Positions 44,811 to 53,670 of a DNA stretch of 64,000 nucleotides are shown here, one piece after another. Origin of the DNA: Methylicorpusculum sp. (lineage in GTDB: Bacteria > Pseudomonadota > Gammaproteobacteria > Methylococcales > Methylomonadaceae); the NCBI RefSeq assembly GCF_030651835.1, contig NZ_JAUSBX010000062.1, forward strand, positions 1-64,000. Reading direction: 5' to 3'. The position numbers and the translations under genes were made by a program. The first letter of the stretch is position 1, and each line of letters begins with the position of its first letter. The notes beneath the pieces are model-generated. The model worked only from the letters and a program-made list of their open reading frames with translations, had not been told where the DNA came from and did no database searches.

Positions 44811-47800
44811 CTAAAACATAAAGCTCCAGCTCGCTGAAATAGCGCCTTGACGGTCAAGCTGGAAGCCATTGGCGTCCGTACTGACAGGCTGCAACCATTC
44901 GACGCTGACCGAGTGCCCGGCAAACTGGCCGGCAGGTATGAATGCGTTTAGACCCAAGCCGATATCCCATGTTTTGCCGCCGTAATTAGCCGGATAATCG
45001 ACAGTAGCGGTTGTGTCATGGGGCTGGTTGGTTTCGCCGCGAATCTCGTCTTGCCAGGTATAAATACCTCGGACGGACGCGGACAACCAGTTAAAAATGG
45101 TATAGCTGCCCCAGCCGGTAGCCTGAAAAATATCGCCATAGGCATAACCATGATCGTTTTTTTCCAAGCGCTTGACGCCGCTCAACTGTGCTCCCCAGCC
45201 CCATTCATCTGCTTGCCCTGTATAAGTCAGGCTGGGCTTTAAATCCCATGTGCCGCTACCCAACTGCATACCATAGTCTTGCAATACCGCTGTGCCGGGT
45301 TCAACCTGGGTCGAACTGCCGCTGTTTTGCAAGGTGCCGCTGCTTAGCTTGGCGTTTATGCTGCCGGTCGGTGCGCTCATGCCTATGCCTAAATGAACCT
45401 TATGATTACCCGTGTCAGCTACTTTAACCAATGCGGTAATTACGGTATCGCCGATATCACTGCTGGTGTGCTCTGTTCCGCCATGGCTGTCATCGCCACC
45501 TGCTTGTAGCGATTCGCTCATGGTCATATCCATGCTCATGATCTGCGGCATAACCATCAAGTTTAGCCAGTCGGTTGGTGCATACATCAAATCCAGCATA
45601 TGCATCTGCATGTTCATTTCGGCAGGTTTGTATAAACAACCGTTAGATAAGCCTTTGCATGCGTTACTGATCAGTAGTTGATCATTCACTTTATTACTGC
45701 CGTGCAACATTGAGCCGTCCTGCATGCTGTACATAAAGCGATAGCCTACCATGATATCGTCGGCTTTGTTCATCATGTGACCGAACATGATTCCAGCCGG
45801 CACCGGAGCGCCGTGGTGGTGCATGTGATGCCCGCTATGGTCATCGCCGGCGCCCATTTGCCTGGCTGAAAGGTCGACACTGAGATTGGCATGAGCCAGA
45901 AAATAATCAAAATCCGCATAATCCCCGACGCCACCACCCCCCAGCTTCAGTGAGCCGGAATGGGTGACATATTCAAAACCGGCTTCCACTTTGATGCCGC
46001 GGGCAAACTGTTTACTGACAGTCAGACCGCCGCTCAGGTCGCCGAAGGCAGACAAGCGGAAGTCACTGGAATAATTGCCATCAGCTCTGGGTGACAGAAA
46101 ATAAGGTGCAAAGAAATCGGCTTGTGATTGCGAGTAATAGCGAATCCCCGGGGTAACGGTTAAACCTCCAGGCAAAGATTGATACCACTTTAATTCAAAG
46201 GTATGCGAGTTGACGCCCCAGTCGTCAATAAAAAAACGGTAATCCAGATGCGCCGTAGCATCCATTTGCGGCATGTAATGATTGATACGGTTAGAAAAAG
46301 ACCAGATATTGCGTTGATCGGGACGTTTGTCGCGGAACAGCTCCAAGCCGACGACTTCCAGATCAGTGACTGATTTCCAGTCAGCTTCACCCGGTTCAGC
46401 ATGCCATAACTGGTAATATTCTTCAGGAGTAATTTCACCTCTAACATAGACATACTTGTAGGGATTGCTCAAATAACCACGTTGATGGCTAAAATTAGCG
46501 GTTGACTGGAATAAGGTGTTTTTGGAGAGCACTTGAGCAATACTGGCATTAAAGCTATGAAAATCGCTGTCATCGTTCAGGTCGGTATAATCTGTGGGAT
46601 TATGCGTTGGGTCATCGCCGTGGTGTGAATCGGTATGTCCCCCGTTACGCGTGATCGAATTGCTGGTCATGCCATAGCCACCGGAAATCGTCGTCAGTTT
46701 GTCGTTAAACTCGTGGCTGACATTGATGGAGCCAAAGTGAGATAAAAAGTCCGGTTCATCGGACAGTCCGCCCGATAAAGCCAGGGTGGTCGCATCAAAA
46801 TAGTATTTGGCAGTGAGTTGCGGCATGGACCGCGCTTCCTGAGGTTGGATCTGAAAGCGTTGCACGGCAGGAGTGCCGGTAGGTACCATTTTGTTAAGGA
46901 CTAGCCGGTAAAAATCTATCGCAGCTTGGGCGTTGAGCGCGTCTGCCGCGGCTTTTTGTTGCTCGGAGTTTTGCGAATACAGTTGTTCAGCCGTTGAGAG
47001 CGCGGCTTGATATTCACCGGTAATCACTGCTAATTCTTGGTTGAAGAGTTGGGTCAAATTAGCGAATTCAACGGGATTGTTAGAGCTAAGAGTGCCCAAC
47101 TGACTATAAAAGTTAGCTTTTAAATCAGCTAGTTGCTTTTCGTAAAGTGCAGCAGTATTGTTAGTAGGAGGGGCAATTTTGATATTGTCGATCGTCAGTT
47201 CAAATTCTTTACCATCATCTGGCGTTTTTGGATAGCCATTAAAGTGAATCCAAACCGCATTGATATTATGAAAAGTAGCATCAAGAATCAGTTCGCCATT
47301 GAAACCATTGGCTATTTTTTGATAAGCGACCCGCGTGGCGTAATTGGTGCCGTCACCCTTATCTAAGCCAGGATTCAAGGCGGTATTGAAGCCCAAAATT
47401 TCCCAAAAATCGTTAACGCCATTATCCGGGTTTTTGTCGTTGATGGGAGCCAAGAAATCCATGGAAATCAATCCAAAGGCACTGCTATCCAAAGCTCTCA
47501 TATAAATACCGGGAGAATCAGCATGATAACTTAATGCTCGGTTTGCTGCATTGCCGGCTCTATGGAGATGCGCAGTCGAATTTGAAGAATCCTCAATGAT
47601 ACCGAATACCATGTTATTTTGATAAATACAGCCCTGGGCTCCTGCTCCAGCACAGTTACCGCCTGCTATCGGAGTGTTGTTGGCAAAACCGGCATAGGAA
47701 GCTAGCCCCATTATAATATTGCCCGTGCCACCAAAATCGACAGTGAATTCATTTTTAATGATACTAACTGGTAGAGTTTCTATGTTGGCCCTGATGATTG

Positions 47801-48434
47801 ATTTGGCATTCTTGTACTCATCGAATTCAGGGGTAATGGCAGGATTTAAACTCGCCAAAATCCCCACATAATCCTGTTCTAGACTGTCCTCATCAGCATT
47901 GAAACTGGTTTTAAGCGTATTTTTGGTAATATCTTTGGTTTGAACGAGGGCGCTAAGGGTATTGTTAAGATTAGAAGTAATAGTGGCATCAGCGGCTTTG
48001 TAATTGTCATTAAACTCTTGAAATCCGTTGAGTCCGCCGAGTACGGTCAGTCCTGATGCAGTGACTCCGCCCGATGCTGCTGATATTAAATCGACATAGC
48101 TCAGTTCATTGGCCGAAGTCCCGTCAGATTTTTGTTTGTATTTAGGTAAATTAGTCAGGCTTTCCGGTATGCTGAACGCCGGTGTCGCACCGCTGTAGAT
48201 GTCTCTATCCAGGCTGAAGGCAAGTTCTACGCGGTCGGATAACGGAATGGTGGCATCGATATGATAAATATCCACCTTCATACGGTTATCGCTTTCCTGA
48301 TAACGCCCGTAACTTGCATTCCCTGTTATCTGGGCAGCAGGTACTGCCGCTGAGATATCAAGTCCAGGCAGGCATAATGCGGCCGTAGTCAAAGCAGCCA
48401 GGGCCTTGTTTTTATCCGCTTTAATTGCAGCCAC
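44811..48434 (-). CDS. DUF3570 outer-membrane barrel protein with PEP-CTERM-derived insert and Met/His-rich region
   Basis: I start at GTG 48434, not ATG 48506: CCTCC (GGAGG on the coding strand) lies 5 bases before it, inside the end of the DUF4266 gene. The product is 1207 residues with a signal-like N terminus (KNKALAALTTAALCLPGLDISA). DUF3570 is interrupted near residue 230 by ~190 residues almost identical to the 50-kb surface protein, followed by a coiled coil. It resumes near residue 535 (ARSMPQLTAKYYFDATTLALSGG...). Residues ~830-960 are rich in His and Met (SGHHMHHHGAPVP, NMQMHMLDLMY), as in metal-binding proteins. The end (ASWSFMF) is a barrel-closing strand with final aromatic Phe. 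Likely an outer-membrane porin-like barrel; copper handling is an inference. Confidence 0.8.
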   Translation of the reverse strand: MAAIKADKNKALAALTTAALCLPGLDISAAVPAAQITGNASYGRYQESDNRMKVDIYHIDATIPLSDRVELAFSLDRDIYSGATPAFSIPESLTNLPKYKQKSDGTSANELSYVDLISAASGGVTASGLTVLGGLNGFQEFNDNYKAADATITSNLNNTLSALVQTKDITKNTLKTSFNADEDSLEQDYVGILASLNPAITPEFDEYKNAKSIIRANIETLPVSIIKNEFTVDFGGTGNIIMGLASYAGFANNTPIAGGNCAGAGAQGCIYQNNMVFGIIEDSSNSTAHLHRAGNAANRALSYHADSPGIYMRALDSSAFGLISMDFLAPINDKNPDNGVNDFWEILGFNTALNPGLDKGDGTNYATRVAYQKIANGFNGELILDATFHNINAVWIHFNGYPKTPDDGKEFELTIDNIKIAPPTNNTAALYEKQLADLKANFYSQLGTLSSNNPVEFANLTQLFNQELAVITGEYQAALSTAEQLYSQNSEQQKAAADALNAQAAIDFYRLVLNKMVPTGTPAVQRFQIQPQEARSMPQLTAKYYFDATTLALSGGLSDEPDFLSHFGSINVSHEFNDKLTTISGGYGMTSNSITRNGGHTDSHHGDDPTHNPTDYTDLNDDSDFHSFNASIAQVLSKNTLFQSTANFSHQRGYLSNPYKYVYVRGEITPEEYYQLWHAEPGEADWKSVTDLEVVGLELFRDKRPDQRNIWSFSNRINHYMPQMDATAHLDYRFFIDDWGVNSHTFELKWYQSLPGGLTVTPGIRYYSQSQADFFAPYFLSPRADGNYSSDFRLSAFGDLSGGLTVSKQFARGIKVEAGFEYVTHSGSLKLGGGGVGDYADFDYFLAHANLSVDLSARQMGAGDDHSGHHMHHHGAPVPAGIMFGHMMNKADDIMVGYRFMYSMQDGSMLHGSNKVNDQLLISNACKGLSNGCLYKPAEMNMQMHMLDLMYAPTDWLNLMVMPQIMSMDMTMSESLQAGGDDSHGGTEHTSSDIGDTVITALVKVADTGNHKVHLGIGMSAPTGSINAKLSSGTLQNSGSSTQVEPGTAVLQDYGMQLGSGTWDLKPSLTYTGQADEWGWGAQLSGVKRLEKNDHGYAYGDIFQATGWGSYTIFNWLSASVRGIYTWQDEIRGETNQPHDTTATVDYPANYGGKTWDIGLGLNAFIPAGQFAGHSVSVEWLQPVSTDANGFQLDRQGAISASWSFMF
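47175..47745 (-). repeat. Segment shared with the 50-kb PEP-CTERM gene (DUF3570 side)
   Basis: About 570 bp encoding VDFGGTGNIIMGLASYAGFA... to ELTIDNIKIAPP. By eye about 90% identical at the DNA level to 50098-50665, on the opposite strand (inverted relation in the chromosome). Confidence 0.85.
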
Positions 48435-48657
48435 AACCGCCTCCGGCGCCGCTGTGACCTCCTTGTGATGCCTCTTTGCTGCTGAAAATATGATCGCGGA
48501 AGCCATTCAAATTCGGCGTAGGATTGATGCTCATCGTTTCTTTGGCGAGATTGCCTCTTTCCCACGCAGAAACGCTGCTACAACCTTGGCAAATCAAAAG
48601 GGTGCTGCCAACCAATGCTGGTAGGCAGGCATTGTAAAAAAAGTTTTTTCTAATCAT
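48421..48657 (-). CDS. DUF4266-type small lipoprotein
   Basis: 78 residues. The signal ends LLICQGC (lipobox, Cys26). The mature part ERGNLAKETMSINPTPNLNGFRDHIFSSKEASQGGHSGAGGGCGCN matches DUF4266, ending in Gly and Cys (CGC). It overlaps the TlpA gene's stop by 1 base (TAATG), and its end contains the ribosome-binding site of the DUF3570 gene, so all three are translationally coupled. In the literature as I remember it, DUF4266 and DUF3570 occur together next to ApbE. The role is unknown. Confidence 0.82.
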   Translation of the reverse strand: MIRKNFFYNACLPALVGSTLLICQGCSSVSAWERGNLAKETMSINPTPNLNGFRDHIFSSKEASQGGHSGAGGGCGCN

Positions 48658-49142
48658 TACTCAGCCAGTAATGCGGAAATTTGTTCTCTTAATACGGACT
48701 GATCTTCGTCACGAAACCCCAAGTGGACGTGCCTAATTTTTCCCGATTTGTCGACCAGATAAGATGACGGCATTGCTTTGACATCAAAAATGCCGGGACA
48801 CTTGCCATTTGGGTCGAAAGCTATCGGGTAATCCACCGGGTTTCGGGCTAGATAGTGTTTGGCTTCCTCGCTATTCTCATCGACATTAATAGCCACGATT
48901 TCAAATCCCTGGTTGATAAGTTCGTTACGCAGGCTGTTTAAAAAGGGCATCGATTTTTTGCAGGGCGGGCACCAGGTAGCCCAAAAATCGACTAAAACGA
49001 CTTTGCCGGAATAAGCGGTAAAATCGAGTCGATCCTGATTGCCGTAAATTGCGTCCGGACATTGCGGTAATACTTCGCCTTCTTTGGCAGCATGAACTGC
49101 GGAACTGAGGAGAACGGCGATGAGAATTAAAGTTTTTTTCAT
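48657..49142 (-). CDS. TlpA/ResA-like periplasmic thiol-disulfide protein
   Basis: 161 residues with a signal peptide (MKKTLILIAVLLSSAVHAA). The thioredoxin active site is WCPPC (Cys58 and Cys61), with the surrounding VLVDFWATWCPPCKKSMPFLNSL and the cis-proline in VKAMPSSYLVD. It should reduce periplasmic disulfides, often for cytochrome c or for copper-site maturation. It opens the TlpA-DUF4266-DUF3570 operon and overlaps the next gene by one base. Confidence 0.9.
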   Translation of the reverse strand: MKKTLILIAVLLSSAVHAAKEGEVLPQCPDAIYGNQDRLDFTAYSGKVVLVDFWATWCPPCKKSMPFLNSLRNELINQGFEIVAINVDENSEEAKHYLARNPVDYPIAFDPNGKCPGIFDVKAMPSSYLVDKSGKIRHVHLGFRDEDQSVLREQISALLAE

Positions 49143-49770
49143 GTCAGGCTAATATGTCTTTTGCTAAGTGATAAAAAACAATTTATTAGCAATTTTTATT
49201 CCTTAGTTACTCATTTTGAGTGGGTTTAAGCCAAATGCGTTGAAAAGGCGGATGCTTTATGGCTTTTAAATCCTCGCAATCAAGGCTAAAGTTATTGAAT
49301 TAAATCAGGTATGTCTTCTCTGCTACTACGTTTAGCAACTCCATACGGGTATGTTATTAGCCCCATTTAGCTTAATAAATCTCCAGCTTAGGCTTTATTG
49401 TCATACCTATGCTTTATGATTTCCTCCGAATGAAGAAAAGGAAGGTATAAAGAGGGGAGGATATGTGGTAAATGACCCATTAAAATACGGTATATAACAT
49501 AGTTAAATTAATAGGGTGCTTTTTAAGTTGGTTTTAATGGCGATGTGACTCAAAATCATCAGAAAATTAAGTTAGGATCCTTGTTAATAATAACCTGAAA
49601 TTCTGGGGAAACAGAAAGTCACTTTTATTGGCCTCTCCTTGAAAAAAGAGGCTAGCGGAGGTTTTTGAAAATAAATCCCCGTTTTATAAAAGAGAAGTCA
49701 TTGTTGAGAAATCCTTAGAGGCCGACGATGTAATAGCGTAAAATTCGTTACGGGTGAATATCATCGAGTC

Positions 49771-49786
49771 TGGCTTGTATATTGCT
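49771..49786 (+). promoter_or_regulatory. Sigma-54-type promoter of the 50-kb PEP-CTERM gene
   Basis: TGGCTTGTATATTGCT has GG-N10-GC and a consensus TTGCT at -12. The start would be near 49797, immediately before the riboswitch-like element. I found no CATATG palindrome in the preceding 300 bp. Confidence 0.65.
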
Positions 49787-49799
49787 TTACTGATTCTTG

Positions 49800-49875
49800 T
49801 ATCGCTAGACCCGCTTTGAGGCCGGTGTGGAAAACTCCAGCTAATCTGAAAATCAGAAGATAGCAGGGTTGCAAG
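49800..49875 (+). promoter_or_regulatory. Possible c-di-GMP-I (GEMM) riboswitch, divergent
   Basis: The leader reads CGCTAGACCCGC, a stem-loop closed by ACC/GGT, GTGGAAAACTCC, a perfect P3-like hairpin (GCTA, TCTGA/TCAGA, TAGC) and GATAGCAGGGTTGC. The order follows GEMM (aaACC, P2, GCAAAGCC-like, P3, TAGCGGGTTGCC), but the conserved A-rich and GNRA parts are changed. It starts within a few bases of the predicted sigma-54 transcription start, as at the 24.5-kb gene. No strong terminator hairpin follows. By-eye call, less secure than the first. The rest of 49.14-49.77 kb shows nothing. Confidence 0.5.
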
Positions 49876-50004
49876 CCTTGAAAGATAATTATGCTGAATC
49901 GATTTTTTTCGGATCGTTAAGTTGTTAAATTTAAATCACTGTATTACGTACTGTCTTGTCAACGAATGATAGGCATCATCCTAATACAAAAATGGAGTGA
50001 ACAA

Positions 50005-50775
50005 ATGAATAAAACAAAAATGTTAAATGGCCTGATGTTTGGAGCGTTAATCTCTGTAGCAGGTTCTGCAGGTGCGACAGTAGTCAGTGAAACAGTCATT
50101 GATTTTGGCGGTAGTGGCAATGTTATCATGGGGCTAGCTTCCTATGCCGGTTTTGCCAACAACACTCCGATAGCAGGCGGTAACTGTGCTGGAGCAGGAG
50201 CCCAGGGCTGTATTTATCAAAATAACATGGTAATTGGTATCATTGAGGATTCCTCAAATTCGACTGCGCATCTCCATAGAGCAGGCAATGCAGGAAACCG
50301 AGCATTGAGCTATCATGCCGATTCCCCTGGTATTTATATGAGAGCTTTGGATGGCAGTGCATTTAGTTTGATCTCAATGGATTTTTTAGCGCCCATCAAC
50401 GACAAAAACCCGGATAATGGAGAAGCTGATTTTTGGAATATTCTCGGTTTCAATACTGCTTTAAATCCCGGCTTGGACCAGGGCGACGGCGCCAATTATG
50501 GCACGCTGGTCGCGTATCAGAAAATAGCCAATGGTTTCAATGGCGAACTGATTCTTGATCCTGCTTTTCAAAATATCAATGCGGTTTGGATTAACTTTAA
50601 CGGCTACCCGCAAACGCCAGACGATGGCAAAGAGTTTGAATTAACTTTGGATAATATAAAAGTGGGACCTGCTGTGGTCAGTCAAGTGCCTGTTCCAGCT
50701 GCCGCATGGTTATTTGGCACCGGTTTGCTTGGTTTGATTTCTTTTGGTAAAAAGAAGACAGGTTTAAGCGCCTAA
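50005..50775 (+). CDS. VPxPA/PEP-CTERM exosortase-target protein, source of the duplicated segment
   Basis: Starting at ATG 50005 (GGAG 7 bases upstream) gives 256 residues with a signal peptide (MLNGLMFGALISVAGSAGA). Residues ~32-222 form a domain (IDFGGSGNVIMGLASYAGFA...) also found inside the DUF3570 protein. The C terminus VPVPAAAWLFGTGLLGLISFGKKK is a sorting signal with helix and basic tail. One Cys pair (GGNCAGAGAQGCIYQ) may form a disulfide. It is preceded by a sigma-54-like promoter and a riboswitch-like leader and ends in a strong terminator, so it is a single transcript. Confidence 0.87.
   Translation: MNKTKMLNGLMFGALISVAGSAGATVVSETVIDFGGSGNVIMGLASYAGFANNTPIAGGNCAGAGAQGCIYQNNMVIGIIEDSSNSTAHLHRAGNAGNRALSYHADSPGIYMRALDGSAFSLISMDFLAPINDKNPDNGEADFWNILGFNTALNPGLDQGDGANYGTLVAYQKIANGFNGELILDPAFQNINAVWINFNGYPQTPDDGKEFELTLDNIKVGPAVVSQVPVPAAAWLFGTGLLGLISFGKKKTGLSA
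50098..50665 (+). repeat. Segment shared with the DUF3570 gene (PEP-CTERM side)
   Basis: Partner of 47175-47745: nearly all codons match between the two, with mostly silent differences. Signal peptide and sorting signal are excluded, so a single domain was moved. Confidence 0.85.
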
Positions 50776-50791
50776 TTTTTTGCGACTAGAT

Positions 50792-50826
50792 AAGGCGGAA
50801 CAGGCAAAGCCATTCCGCCTTTTTTA
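50792..50826 (+). terminator. Strong rho-independent terminator
   Basis: AAGGCGGAA pairs perfectly with TTCCGCCTT across 12 bases and is followed by a T-run. Confidence 0.9.
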
Positions 50827-51032
50827 TGAATAGGAAAAAGTTAATTTGCGTTTAAATAAAGCTGGCAATTTACAAATGCTTTCCGAAATCTAACTGTTAT
50901 TCGGAGCACCGTTTTAAAAATTTGATGGGCTTCGACTTTATTATTCTTATAATCACAGCAGACATTCTGTTGTTTTGATCATTATGGTTTTCGTTTTACA
51001 AGCTGAATTATGAAAAGCTCCAACTTTTTTTT

Positions 51033-51932
51033 CTAAACCAAATTGCCGCCTGTTTTTCCGCTCTGATCCATCCATACATGGGCTAAGCCCAGCTGTTTTA
51101 TCCACTTTGCGCCGTTTTTTTCCATTAGCATCGAAATAGTACAGGCACTGCCGGCTACTACGCATTGATCGGCCACTACCGTAACACTCGCCATCCCTTG
51201 CACAGGCCAGCCGGTTTTGGGGTTTAGAATATGGCTGTAGCGTCGGCCATTAATCACGATACAGCGCTCATAATCGCCGCTGGTAGCCAGTGCGCCTGTA
51301 TAAATATTGATAGTTGTGAGAAGCGTCCCTGGGATTCGGGGATGTCGAATTCCAACTGACCAAGGCCGCCCATCGGAATGAGGGCCGAGCACTTTGATGT
51401 CGCCGCCTAAATCGATGACGCCATGCTCAATTCCGTGTTGATAAAAAATCCCTGCAGCTCTATCAACGGCATATTCTTTGCCAATTCCGCCAAAATCCAA
51501 TTGCATGTCTTTGACGGCAAAACTCAAAGCCGATCCGTGTATTTGCACTTTTTGCCAGCCGATCTGTTCAAGTGCTTTCCGGATTTCCGCTTTGCTTGGC
51601 AAGGTATTACTTTTGAAATTCCAGATTCTTCTCAACACGCCGGATGTAATGTCGAACAAGCCTTGGCTTTGCTGGTAGCAGGTGTTGGCGTAATTTAATA
51701 AGGCGGCAGTTTCATCGTCTATGGAAACGCTACTGCCGATTGATGCAGCCCGATTAATTTCAGATAACACACTGTCTTCACGGTATCTCGAGTATTTATG
51801 CTCAATACGTTTAACGTCTGAGATTATATGGTCTCTGACTATATCCGCACGTTGCTCATCCGGGCTGTAAAACTGAAGTTCACACGGCGACCCCATAGCC
51901 TGAAATTGATACCGGAAGAGGGATAAAGGCAT
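51033..51932 (-). CDS. apbE: ApbE-like FAD:protein FMN transferase, no signal peptide
   Basis: ApbE attaches FMN to a threonine of target proteins. 299 residues. FYSPDEQRADIV opens the fold; FGGIGKEYAVDRA (about 172-184), VIDLGGDIKVLGPHSDGRPWSVGIRHPR and GALATSGDYERCIVINGRRYSHILNPKTGWPV are the FAD- and Mg-binding signatures. Typical members are periplasmic lipoproteins. Here the protein starts MPLSLFRYQFQAMGSPCELQFY with no signal or lipobox. It follows cysN by 31 bp and is probably in the cysD-cysN-apbE transcript. No flavinylated target (FMN-bind domain) lies in the window. Confidence 0.88.
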   Translation of the reverse strand: MPLSLFRYQFQAMGSPCELQFYSPDEQRADIVRDHIISDVKRIEHKYSRYREDSVLSEINRAASIGSSVSIDDETAALLNYANTCYQQSQGLFDITSGVLRRIWNFKSNTLPSKAEIRKALEQIGWQKVQIHGSALSFAVKDMQLDFGGIGKEYAVDRAAGIFYQHGIEHGVIDLGGDIKVLGPHSDGRPWSVGIRHPRIPGTLLTTINIYTGALATSGDYERCIVINGRRYSHILNPKTGWPVQGMASVTVVADQCVVAGSACTISMLMEKNGAKWIKQLGLAHVWMDQSGKTGGNLV

Positions 51933-51963
51933 TTGGTATTGAGGTATTTGCCCCTAGTCATTA

Positions 51964-53598
51964 TCAGTGAATAAGCCCCTCGATTTTCATTTCGGCATGA
52001 ATTTCGTCTGCCGATAAGGAATTTGTATCAAAGCTCAAATCCGCCATTTCGTAATTTAGACCCACGCACAAACACATTAATCCGGCATTTTTGATCGCTT
52101 CGGCGAATTCTTTGGGTTCTGTGAGCAAGGTTTCCAGTACGGTCGCGGCATGACCGTTATCAAACAATTTTCTTTCGAGAATATAAGCGGTTTCCTGAGC
52201 CTTTGCGCCGGTTAGCAGAATAATGCTGGGAATTTGTGCGAATCGGGCGGCGCGTTCTTCAGCAGTCACCGGGAGTAATTCCGATTCGTCGGCATTGTCG
52301 GTAATCATGCCCGCGCCTACGGTCACGTTGGTCAGGCGGTCAATAATGATGAACGAACCGGTACCCTTGCTTTTTTTATACGAATCAAAAACAACCGGTG
52401 CATTGACCGAGACGGTGCATGAGGCGATTTCGTTGAGCTTGAGCTCGGTTGCATCATGGTGTTCCAGGGTGTTCACATCAATGCGGTGATGAATCATCGC
52501 GATCGAACCGGAAATACTGCGTGAGGCCATTTTGAAAATGTATTGACGGCCTGGTGCCAGCGGTTTTTCTATCATCCAGACGATGGTTGCTTTGAATTTA
52601 TCGGCTACCGTCATCGGTTGGATTTCATTACCGACAATCATATCGCCGCGGCTGATGTCAATTTCATCTTCCAGCGTAAAAGTCACAGCCATTTGAGCGA
52701 AAGCTTGTTCCAATTCGCCGTCATAAGTCACAATCGATTTGATTTTGCTGGATTTTCCGGAAGGTAGGGCCGTAATCTTGTCGCCTTTACTAAATACGCC
52801 TGCTGCAATCGTGCCGCAGAACCCGCGAAAATCGAGGTTGGGACGGTTTACAAATTGTACCGGGAAACGGGCATCCTGAAAGTTATGATCGGTGGCAATC
52901 TGAATGGAATTCAATAATTCCATTAACGGTTTTCCTGTGTACCAGGGCATGTGCTCGCTAGGATTAACGACATTGTCACCATTTAAAGCCGAAATCGGGA
53001 GAAATCGAACATCGTGCAAGTGCAGGCTTTCAGTAAAGTTCAAGTAGTCTTGTTTGATTTGATTGAATTTTTCTTCGCTGTAAGCCATTAAATCCATTTT
53101 GTTGATGGCGACAATAATATGCTTGATACCCAGCAGTGAGGTAATGAAGCTGTGCCGTTTGGTTTGGGTCTGCACACCGTAACGGGCATCAATCAGAATG
53201 ATGGCTAAATCGCAGGTTGAAGCGCCGGTGGCCATGTTGCGGGTGTACTGCTCATGTCCGGGGGTGTCGGCGATGATGAATTTTCGAGTCGATGTCGAAA
53301 AATAACGGTAAGCAACGTCAATCGTAATCCCTTGCTCCCGCTCGGCCTGTAATCCGTCTACCAATAAAGCCAAATCGATTTGACCGGCACCCGTCGTGCC
53401 TGATTTGACACTGTCAGCTTTTACCGCTGCGAGTTGATCTTCATAAATCATTTTTGAGTCGTGCAAAAGCCGGCCTATGAGCGTACTTTTGCCGTCATCG
53501 ACGTTGCCGCAGGTTAAAAAGCGCAATAATTCTTTGCGTTCATGCTGGGCGAGGTAAGCGTTAATATCGGTACTGATAAGATCTGATTGGTGGGACAT
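51964..53598 (-). CDS. cysN: Sulfate adenylyltransferase large subunit CysN with degenerate APS-kinase tail
   Basis: CysN is the GTPase subunit that helps CysD make adenosine 5'-phosphosulfate. The G-domain has [21 protein letters not shown] (P-loop), [17 protein letters not shown] and NKMDLM. It is 544 residues, about 70 longer than a plain CysN. The extra C terminus (about 452-544) reads [34 protein letters not shown]. This follows the APS-kinase pattern up to its helix, but the P-loop GLSGSGKST has become GAKAQET. So it looks like a CysNC fusion whose kinase half is shrunken and dead. CysD lies upstream by 72 bp. Confidence 0.92.
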   Translation of the reverse strand: MSHQSDLISTDINAYLAQHERKELLRFLTCGNVDDGKSTLIGRLLHDSKMIYEDQLAAVKADSVKSGTTGAGQIDLALLVDGLQAEREQGITIDVAYRYFSTSTRKFIIADTPGHEQYTRNMATGASTCDLAIILIDARYGVQTQTKRHSFITSLLGIKHIIVAINKMDLMAYSEEKFNQIKQDYLNFTESLHLHDVRFLPISALNGDNVVNPSEHMPWYTGKPLMELLNSIQIATDHNFQDARFPVQFVNRPNLDFRGFCGTIAAGVFSKGDKITALPSGKSSKIKSIVTYDGELEQAFAQMAVTFTLEDEIDISRGDMIVGNEIQPMTVADKFKATIVWMIEKPLAPGRQYIFKMASRSISGSIAMIHHRIDVNTLEHHDATELKLNEIASCTVSVNAPVVFDSYKKSKGTGSFIIIDRLTNVTVGAGMITDNADESELLPVTAEERAARFAQIPSIILLTGAKAQETAYILERKLFDNGHAATVLETLLTEPKEFAEAIKNAGLMCLCVGLNYEMADLSFDTNSLSADEIHAEMKIEGLIH

Positions 53599-53670
53599 GA
53601 AACTATTCCTGAAATCTGGGTGCTAACGAGTGATTAAACAGCGTATTCGAAAGGCTGGAACTGCCGACGA

